Notes under the pieces: model-generated
The model's database searches: none
Told to the model about the DNA's origin: nothing
What the model saw: only the letters and a program-made list of their open reading frames with translations
Shown here: piece after piece, positions 1 to 5,374 of the stretch
How positions within the stretch are numbered: the stretch's first letter is position 1
Layout of the letters: every line of letters starts with the position of its first letter
Source of the DNA: Pseudomonadota bacterium
Lineage (GTDB): Bacteria; Pseudomonadota; Alphaproteobacteria; Reyranellales; Reyranellaceae
Length of the DNA stretch: 5,374 bases
Assembly (NCBI GenBank): GCA_023416135.1
Contig: JAEZIF010000457.1
Location: forward strand, 1 to 5,374
Direction of reading: 5' to 3'
Position numbers and translations under genes: made by a program

Positions 1-692
<692 letters not shown>

Positions 693-698
693 CCGAGT

Positions 699-704
699 CT
701 CCCT
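699..704 (-). promoter_or_regulatory. Ribosome binding site of the acyl-CoA dehydrogenase
   Basis: AGGGAG on the minus strand is separated by six bases (ACTCGG) from the ATG at 692. It is the best Shine-Dalgarno match in this gap and fixes the dehydrogenase start. The conserved N-terminal sequence MDFEYSD begins directly at this ATG. Confidence 0.7.
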
Positions 705-743
705 ATGTGCTGCGCCGGACTCTGGCGGAAAACCCCGGCCATG

Positions 744-757
744 TGAACGGTCGTTCA
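744..757. promoter_or_regulatory. Palindrome TGAACG-GT-CGTTCA, candidate TetR-family operator
   Basis: The sequence TGAACGGTCGTTCA has two perfect 6-bp inverted arms around a 2-bp centre. Its centre lies about 58 bp upstream of the dehydrogenase start, between that gene and the stop of the transporter gene. Short palindromes with GAAC/GTTC-type arms are common operators of TetR-family repressors that control acyl-CoA and fatty acid catabolism genes. The position would suit repression of a separate dehydrogenase promoter. The arms and position are seen in the sequence; the regulator assignment is inferred. No regulator gene is present in the window and I see no convincing -35/-10 pair beside the site. 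Confidence 0.4.
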
Positions 758-815
758 GGCCGCACCCTGCTTCCCGACGGGTTCGCGGAGCGGACCGGAG
801 CGCGCCTGCCGACGG

Positions 816-2079
816 CTATGCATGTCGCTCCCGGTAGGCGCACCGCAGCGGGCGCAGCACGGCGATGGCCAGCAGGGCCGCCGCGGCGTTCATCGCCACT
901 GCGATCATGAAAACGTCATGCCAGTGTCCGGTGGCTGCGGCCAGCAGGCTGGCCAGCGGAACCAGCATCGAGGCGGTGCCTTTGGCGGTATAGAGCAGGC
1001 CGGCATTGGTGGTGGCGTATTTGGTGCCGAAATAGTCGGCGCAGGTCGTCGGGAAGAGGCTCGCCACCTCGCCCCAGGCCAGGAAGACCACGCCGCCCAG
1101 CACGACGAACATCAAGGGATCGTGCCCCCATACGCTCAATGCCCAGATGCCGACGGCCTCCAGGGCAAAAATGCCGAACATCGTGGTCTCGCGGCCGAGA
1201 TGGTCGGAGATCCAGCCGCTCGCCGGCCGGATGATGCCGTTGGTAATGCGGTCGAGAGTGAGGGCGAAGGTCAGCGCGGGCAAGGTGATCCCGAGCAGGC
1301 TGACGCGGACGTCGGCGACATGGAAGTCGCGCGCGATCGGCCCGAGCTGGGCGGTGAACACCAGGCCTCCGGATGCCACCAGAACCAGCATGCCGTAGAG
1401 CAGCCAGAAGAACGGCGAGCGCAGCATCTGCGCCGGCGTGTAATCGTAGGTGGTCTGGCGGACGCGTCGCGACGGCGGCGACGTCTTGCCGGGACGCGGC
1501 GAGGCGATCGCCAGGCACGCCAGGCAGACGATGACGCCCTGACCGAGGCCGAACCACAGGAAAGCCGCCTGGAAGCCGAACTCCTGGATCGTGCTGTAGA
1601 TCGGAATGATGGTGAAGGCCGAACCCGCGCCGTAGCCCGCCGCGGTCAGGCCGGTGGCGAGGCCGCGCCGGTCGGGAAACCACTTCAGGGCGTTGCCGAA
1701 GCACGTGCCGTAGACGCAGCCCGCGCCGATGCCGCCGACGGCGGCGCCGAGATAGAGCAGGGCGAGCGAATCGGCAATGGAGTTGATCGACCAGGCGAGA
1801 GCGACCAGCACGCCGCCCAGGAACACCACGCGCTTGGGACCCAGCCGATCGACGATCCATCCCTCGAACGGCACCAGCCAGGTCTCGGTCAGCACGAAGA
1901 TGGTGAAGGCGACCTGGATCGGCCGAGCGGCCCCAGCCGAACTTCTCGTTGATGGGGTGCACGAACAACGTCCAGCCGTATTGCAGGTTGGCGATCATCA
2001 CCATGCAGACAATGCCTGCACCGAGCTGAACCCAGCGATTGGTCGTGCGTCCTCGGTCCGCGGAACTGCTGAGCGGCAT
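816..2079 (-). pseudogene. OFA-family (oxalate/formate antiporter type) MFS transporter, interrupted by a +1 frameshift
   Basis: This is an inner-membrane major facilitator of the OFA family, whose best-known member OxlT exchanges oxalate for formate. The true substrate here is unknown. Reading begins at ATG 2079-2077 and runs 53 codons through TM1 to GWGRSA. It must then skip one base (1920) to continue with IQVAFTIF and on to the TAG at 818-816, giving a 420-residue, roughly 12-TM product of normal family length. In the repaired protein, MFS motif A reads GWIVDRLGPKR at 73-83 and its second-half counterpart GWISDHLGRE lies at 288-297. Lys366 in LLYTAKGT and Arg277 in LDRITNG appear to match the OxlT substrate-binding charges (K355, R272). 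Without the repair, the upstream frame reads nonsense after residue 53, and the downstream frame has only an internal GTG at 1895 that would omit TM1. A sequencing or assembly error is as likely as a real mutation, because the rest of the gene looks undamaged. AAGGGGAG (2098-2091) lies 11 bases before the ATG. Confidence 0.85.
1917..1923 (-). other. Frameshift site in the transporter gene
   Basis: On the minus strand the codons CGC TCG GCC (1929-1921) belong to the N-terminal frame and ATC CAG GTC (1919-1911) to the C-terminal frame, leaving one surplus G at 1920. Removing it joins NEKFGWGRSA to IQVAFTIFVLTETW, which reads smoothly as an OFA-family protein. The site is not a homopolymer or a recognisable slippery heptamer, so programmed frameshifting looks unlikely. 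Confidence 0.75.
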
Positions 2080-2170
2080 CAAACCCCAGGCTCCCCTTGC
2101 CGATCGTCGGATCCCCCTCCTTAATCGACAAAACCCAATTTCGCCCGGGAGTATCGCGTTGGACAGTGTG
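2080..2170. promoter_or_regulatory. Divergent intergenic region between transporter and CoA ligase
   Basis: These 91 bp separate the start of the minus-strand transporter from that of the plus-strand ligase, so promoters for both must lie here or inside the neighbouring 5' ends. The region is locally less GC-rich around 2121-2142. A weak plus-strand sigma70-like pair is TTGCCG (2097-2102) and CTTAAT (2120-2125) with a 17-bp spacer. It matches only four of six bases in each box and lacks the key second A of the -10. I found no comparably good pair for the minus strand and no clear operator palindrome. Shared control of the two genes is inferred only from the arrangement. Confidence 0.35.
2147..2151 (+). 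promoter_or_regulatory. Shine-Dalgarno candidate bearing on the ligase start
   Basis: GGGAG at 2147-2151 is seven bases from an in-frame TTG (2159) and 19 bases from the ATG (2171) that I report as the start. An in-frame GTG (2168) directly precedes the ATG. The spacing favours the TTG, which would add only four residues (L/M-D-S-V). ATG is favoured by codon type, with GGACAG (2161-2166) as a weak nearby alternative site. Neither choice changes the folded domains. Confidence 0.4.
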
Positions 2171-4021
2171 ATGCAAACGCCCTTCAAGCCGATCGATTTC
2201 CTGAGCCGTGACGTCAGGGTCGACCGGCGCGGCGACGGCACGATCCTGCTGCAGTCGAATCACCAGCTGAAGCCCTACGAGAAGCACGTCCCGGCGTTCC
2301 TCGCCAGGTGGGCAGGCGAGACGCCAGACCGCGTATGGCTGGCACAGCGCCGCGGGCCGGATCGCCGGTGGCTCGAGGTCACCTATGCTGCGGCCAAGCA
2401 CCAGGTCGATGCAGTGACCCAGGCGCTGCTCGACCGCGGCTTCGGGCCGGACAAGTCCGTCATGATCCTGTCCTCCAACTCCATCGAGTTCGCGCTGCTC
2501 GCCATGGCGGCCATGCAGGCGCGCGCGCCGCTCGCACCGGTATCGCCCGCCTATTCGGTGATGAGCCAGGACCACGCCAAGTTGCGCTACGTCTTCGACC
2601 TCGTGAAGCCCGGGCTGGTTTTCGTGCAGAACGGCGAGATCTATGCCCGCGCGCTCGCCGCCCTCGATCTCGAGGGCGTGCTGCTGGTGCATGTCGACAA
2701 GGCGCCGCCCGAGATGCAGTCGCTGCCGTGGAGCGAGCTGGTGGCGACGAAGGCGACCGACGCCGTCGCACGCTCGATCGAGCAGATCGACGGCAAGACG
2801 ACGGCCAAGTTCCTGTTCACCTCGGGCAGCACGGGCATGCCCAAGGCGGTGATCAACACCCAGGAGATGATGTGCGCCAACCTGGCGATGGGCCAGATGG
2901 GGCGCGTCCGCAAGGCCTCCGATCCGCCGGCCGTGATGCTCGACTGGCTGCCGTGGAATCACACGATGGGCGGCAATGCCACCTTCCAGGGCAACCTGGC
3001 CGAGGGCGGCACGACCTACATCGACGACGGCAAGCCGTTGCCCGGCCTGTTCGAGGAGACGCTGCGCAATCTGCGCGAGATCTCGCCGACCTACTTCGCC
3101 AATGTCCCGGCGGGCTACGCCATGCTGGCAACGGCGCTGGAGAAGGACGACGCGCTCGCCCAGCGCTTCTTCAAGAACCTCAATTCGCTGGCCTATGGCG
3201 GCGCCACGCTGCCGAACGACCTCTACGAGCGCATGGAGGCGCTGGCGGTGAAGCACACCGGCTACCGCCTGCCGTTCGTCACCGGCTGGGGCTCGACCGA
3301 GACCGCGCCGACGGCGACCACGGTGCACTGGGCGTCCGAGCGCGTCGGCCTGATCGGGCTGCCGTACCCCGGCGTGCAGCTCAAGCTCGTGCCGACGGGC
3401 GAGGAGGGCCGCTATGAGCTCCGCCTCAAGAGCGTGATCGTCACGCCGGGCTATTTCCGCCGGCCCGATCTCACCGCCCAGATGTTCGACGAGGAGGGCT
3501 TTTACAAGATCGGCGACGCCGGCCGCTTCGTCGATCCCGACGATCCGAGCTGGGGCCTGATCTTCGACGGCCGCGTCGTCGAGGATTTCAAGCTGATGAG
3601 CGGCACCTTCGTGCTCGTCGGCACCTTGCGCACCACGGCGATCGCCGCCGCCTCGCCGGTGCTGCAGGACGCCGTGATCTGCGGCCAGGACCGCGAGTAT
3701 GTCGGGCTGCTGGGTTTCCCCAACCTCGCCGCCTGCCGGCGCCTCGCCGACGATGACGGCGCCAGGCTGACGACGGACGAGCTGCTGGCCCATCCCGCCG
3801 TGGTCGCGGCCCTGCGCGATGGGCTCGCCCGCATGAACGCCGAGTGCAAGGGCTCGTCGATGCGGGTCAGGCGTGCGATCCTGATGGCCGAGCCGCCGTC
3901 GGTCGACGGTCACGAGATCACCGACAAGGGCTACATCAACCAGCGGGCCGCGCTCGAACGGCGCCGCGCGCTGGTCGACAGGCTCTATGCCGGCGGTGAC
4001 GGTGTAATCGAAATACCCTGA
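2171..4021 (+). CDS. Feruloyl-CoA synthase-like AMP-forming acyl/aryl-CoA ligase
   Basis: This 616-residue adenylate-forming enzyme activates a carboxylic acid with ATP and CoA to its CoA thioester plus AMP and PPi, in the cytoplasm. All hallmarks of the AMP-binding superfamily are present: the P-loop TSGSTGMPK at 217-225, GWGSTETAP at 372-380, the ribose-binding Asp449 in GDAGRF, the hinge region FDGRVVEDFK at 465-474, and the adenylation lysine Lys586 in EITDKG. The sequence style, including APVSPAYSVMS near the N-terminus, DWLPWNHTMGGN and VEDFKLMSGTFV, matches proteins of the feruloyl-CoA synthase group better than fatty acyl-CoA synthetases. The substrate is therefore probably an aryl-propenoic or related carboxylate, but this is by family only; no enoyl-CoA hydratase/lyase (Ech) partner is visible. 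The gene is divergent from the OFA transporter and ends 10 bp before ppc, so it may be co-transcribed with ppc. It looks intact, with a full-length C-terminal domain. Confidence 0.88.
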   Translation: MQTPFKPIDFLSRDVRVDRRGDGTILLQSNHQLKPYEKHVPAFLARWAGETPDRVWLAQRRGPDRRWLEVTYAAAKHQVDAVTQALLDRGFGPDKSVMILSSNSIEFALLAMAAMQARAPLAPVSPAYSVMSQDHAKLRYVFDLVKPGLVFVQNGEIYARALAALDLEGVLLVHVDKAPPEMQSLPWSELVATKATDAVARSIEQIDGKTTAKFLFTSGSTGMPKAVINTQEMMCANLAMGQMGRVRKASDPPAVMLDWLPWNHTMGGNATFQGNLAEGGTTYIDDGKPLPGLFEETLRNLREISPTYFANVPAGYAMLATALEKDDALAQRFFKNLNSLAYGGATLPNDLYERMEALAVKHTGYRLPFVTGWGSTETAPTATTVHWASERVGLIGLPYPGVQLKLVPTGEEGRYELRLKSVIVTPGYFRRPDLTAQMFDEEGFYKIGDAGRFVDPDDPSWGLIFDGRVVEDFKLMSGTFVLVGTLRTTAIAAASPVLQDAVICGQDREYVGLLGFPNLAACRRLADDDGARLTTDELLAHPAVVAALRDGLARMNAECKGSSMRVRRAILMAEPPSVDGHEITDKGYINQRAALERRRALVDRLYAGGDGVIEIP

Positions 4022-4031
4022 CGGACCGCCC

Positions 4032-5374
4032 ATGGATCGCCTGGACCCTATCGAGCCGACCGAAAAAGACGCGCCGCTGCGCTACGACATCAGGCTGCTC
4101 GGCCGGATCCTCGGGGACACGGTGCGTGACCAGGAGGGCGACGAGGTCTTCGAGCTTGTCGAGCAGATCCGCCGCACCGGCGTTCAGTTCCATCGCAATG
4201 CCGACGAGGCCGCGCGCCACGAGCTGCAGAGGATCATGAGCAGCCTGCCGACCGACCGGGCGCTGCGCATCATCCGCGCCTTCGGCTATTTCTCGCATCT
4301 CGCCAACATCGCCGAGGACCAGCACCACATCCGCCGCACGCGCGCTTACGCCAAGGCCGAGGCGCCGCCGCGGCCGGGCACCATGGCCTACGCCCTGGGC
4401 CGCGCCCGCCAGGCGCGCCTCGGCCGCCGGCAGCTTCAGGACTTCTTCGACCGCGCGCTCTGCAGCCCGGTGCTGACGGCCCATCCCACAGAGATTCGCC
4501 GCAAGAGCTCGATTGACCGCGAGATGGAGATCGCCCGCCTGCTCGACGAGCGCGACCGGGTCGAGTTCACGCCCGAGGAGCTTGCTGCCAATCGCCGGGC
4601 GCTGCGCCGCAACGTGCTCACCCTGTGGCAGACCCGCCTGGTGCGCGGCACGCGACTCCGGGTCATCGACGAGGTCGCCAACGGCCTGTCGTACTACGAC
4701 TACACTTTCCTGCGCGCCCTGCCGCTGTTCTATGCCGATCTCGAACGCCTGCTCGGCGCCACCGACCCTGCGTGGCAGGACATCAAGGTGCCGTCCTTCC
4801 TGCGCATGGGGAGCTGGATCGGCGGCGACCGCGACGGCAATCCGTTCGTCACCGCCGAGGTCACGCGCCAGACGCTCGCCATGCAGAGCGAGCGCACCAT
4901 GCGCTTCTATCTCGAGGAGCTGCACCAACTGGGCAGCGAGTTGTCGCTCGACGGCGGCATCGTGAGCGTGTCCGACGGCTTGCGCGCGCTGGCCGAGCAC
5001 TCGCCCGATCATGCGGTCGAACGGCAGGCCGAACCCTATCGCCGCGCCATCGTCGGCATCTATGCGCGTCTCACCGCCACCGCCTGGGCGCTCGACAAGC
5101 TGGAACCGCCGCATCCGCCGGTCGGTCCGGCGCCGGCCTACGACTCGGTGAACGATTTCATGGCCGATCTCGACACGATCTTTGCATCGCTGTCGGCGAA
5201 TGGCTCGGGGGCGCTGGCGCGCGGCCGCCTGCGCGCCCTGCGCCGGGCGGTCGACGTCTTCGGGTTCCATCTCGCCTCGCTCGACCTGCGGCAGAACTCG
5301 GATGTCCACGAGCGCGTCGTGGCCGGGCTCGTCGACGCCGCGGGCCTCGGCGACTATCGCGCGCTCGACGAGCC
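4032..5374 (+). CDS. ppc: Phosphoenolpyruvate carboxylase, N-terminal half (runs off right edge)
   Basis: PEP carboxylase adds bicarbonate to phosphoenolpyruvate to give oxaloacetate and phosphate, replenishing the TCA cycle in the cytoplasm. The frame is open for 447 codons from ATG 4032 to the edge; bacterial enzymes have about 880-930 residues, so about half is present. The N-terminus reads LRYDIRLLGRILGDTVRDQEG, like bacterial PEPC, with no plant-type phosphorylation motif visible. The first catalytic signature, VLTAHPTE, lies at 147-154, with His151 matching the essential His138 of the E. coli enzyme. WIGGDRDGNP lies at 262-271, and the conserved FHLASLDLRQNS segment at 412-423 has Arg420 at the position of the catalytic arginine. 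The second signature (FHGRGG-type) would lie beyond the window. The Shine-Dalgarno is weak (ACGGA, 4021-4025). With the ligase stop only 10 bp upstream, translational coupling is possible. The identity is secure; allosteric control cannot be judged from this half. Confidence 0.96.
   Translation, partial: MDRLDPIEPTEKDAPLRYDIRLLGRILGDTVRDQEGDEVFELVEQIRRTGVQFHRNADEAARHELQRIMSSLPTDRALRIIRAFGYFSHLANIAEDQHHIRRTRAYAKAEAPPRPGTMAYALGRARQARLGRRQLQDFFDRALCSPVLTAHPTEIRRKSSIDREMEIARLLDERDRVEFTPEELAANRRALRRNVLTLWQTRLVRGTRLRVIDEVANGLSYYDYTFLRALPLFYADLERLLGATDPAWQDIKVPSFLRMGSWIGGDRDGNPFVTAEVTRQTLAMQSERTMRFYLEELHQLGSELSLDGGIVSVSDGLRALAEHSPDHAVERQAEPYRRAIVGIYARLTATAWALDKLEPPHPPVGPAPAYDSVNDFMADLDTIFASLSANGSGALARGRLRALRRAVDVFGFHLASLDLRQNSDVHERVVAGLVDAAGLGDYRALDE

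Larger units (their letters stand above)
693..815. other. Intergenic region between transporter stop and dehydrogenase start
   Basis: This 123-bp GC-rich spacer holds the TGAACG/CGTTCA palindrome and the dehydrogenase ribosome binding site described separately. I see no GC hairpin followed by a T-run on the minus strand after the transporter TAG, so no intrinsic terminator can be called. Read-through from transporter to dehydrogenase is therefore possible alongside an internal promoter. Confidence 0.5.

Noticed and set aside
786..806. Short direct repeat of GGAGCG-type units after the transporter stop
   Set aside because: The units are only about 7 bp, occur twice, and fit GC-rich background; there is no array and no terminator hairpin.
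1917..1930. Programmed ribosomal frameshift in the transporter
   Set aside because: There is no slippery heptamer, homopolymer or stop-codon context at the junction, and frameshifting is not known for this family. Mutation or sequencing error is simpler.
822..1952. 376-codon plus-strand frame over the transporter
   Set aside because: It is a Gln/Gly/Arg/Ala-rich sequence with no domain, opposite a transporter with membrane segments and MFS motifs.
2308..3417. 369-codon plus-strand frame in a second frame within the ligase gene
   Set aside because: It is Arg/Ala/Gly-rich and out of frame with the catalytic motifs, and is a +1 shadow of the ligase.
1889..4033. 714-codon open frame antisense to the CoA ligase
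   Set aside because: It is rich in His, Arg, Gly and Ala with no recognisable domain and lies opposite a gene with all catalytic motifs intact. Long antisense frames are expected in such high-GC coding DNA.
3936..5309. 457-codon open frame antisense to ppc
   Set aside because: It is a low-complexity, Arg/Ala/Gly-rich shadow of the ppc frame with no family resemblance.

Overview
The window is high-GC, densely coding DNA whose real genes use GC-ending codons throughout. Gene content (acyl-CoA dehydrogenase, OFA-family transporter, feruloyl-CoA-synthase-like enzyme, PEP carboxylase) suggests the chromosome of a metabolically versatile proteobacterium, most likely an alphaproteobacterium. That placement is inferred from composition and protein style; no rRNA or marker gene is present to prove it.

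Layout. Four protein genes fill almost everything. On the minus strand, positions 1-692 hold the N-terminal 230 residues of an ACAD10/11-like acyl-CoA dehydrogenase that runs off the left edge. Upstream of it, also on the minus strand, 816-2079 encodes an oxalate/formate-antiporter (OFA) type MFS transporter whose reading frame is broken by one extra base near 1920. The 123-bp gap between them carries a palindrome, TGAACG-GT-CGTTCA (744-757), that resembles a TetR-family operator. A 91-bp divergent intergenic region (2080-2170) separates the transporter from the plus-strand genes. These are an intact AMP-forming acyl/aryl-CoA ligase of the feruloyl-CoA synthase type (2171-4021) and, 10 bp downstream, the first 447 codons of phosphoenolpyruvate carboxylase (ppc, 4032 to the right edge).

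How the genes may work together (inference). The transporter could import a carboxylate, the ligase would activate it to a CoA thioester, and the dehydrogenase would oxidise the thioester or a later intermediate. PEP carboxylase is an anaplerotic housekeeping enzyme that appears to sit downstream by position rather than by pathway. No RNA genes, mobile elements, CRISPR arrays or long repeats are visible. I found no evidence of a novel multi-gene system. The points most worth a second look are the transporter frameshift, the palindrome in front of the dehydrogenase, and the ligase-transporter-dehydrogenase grouping.
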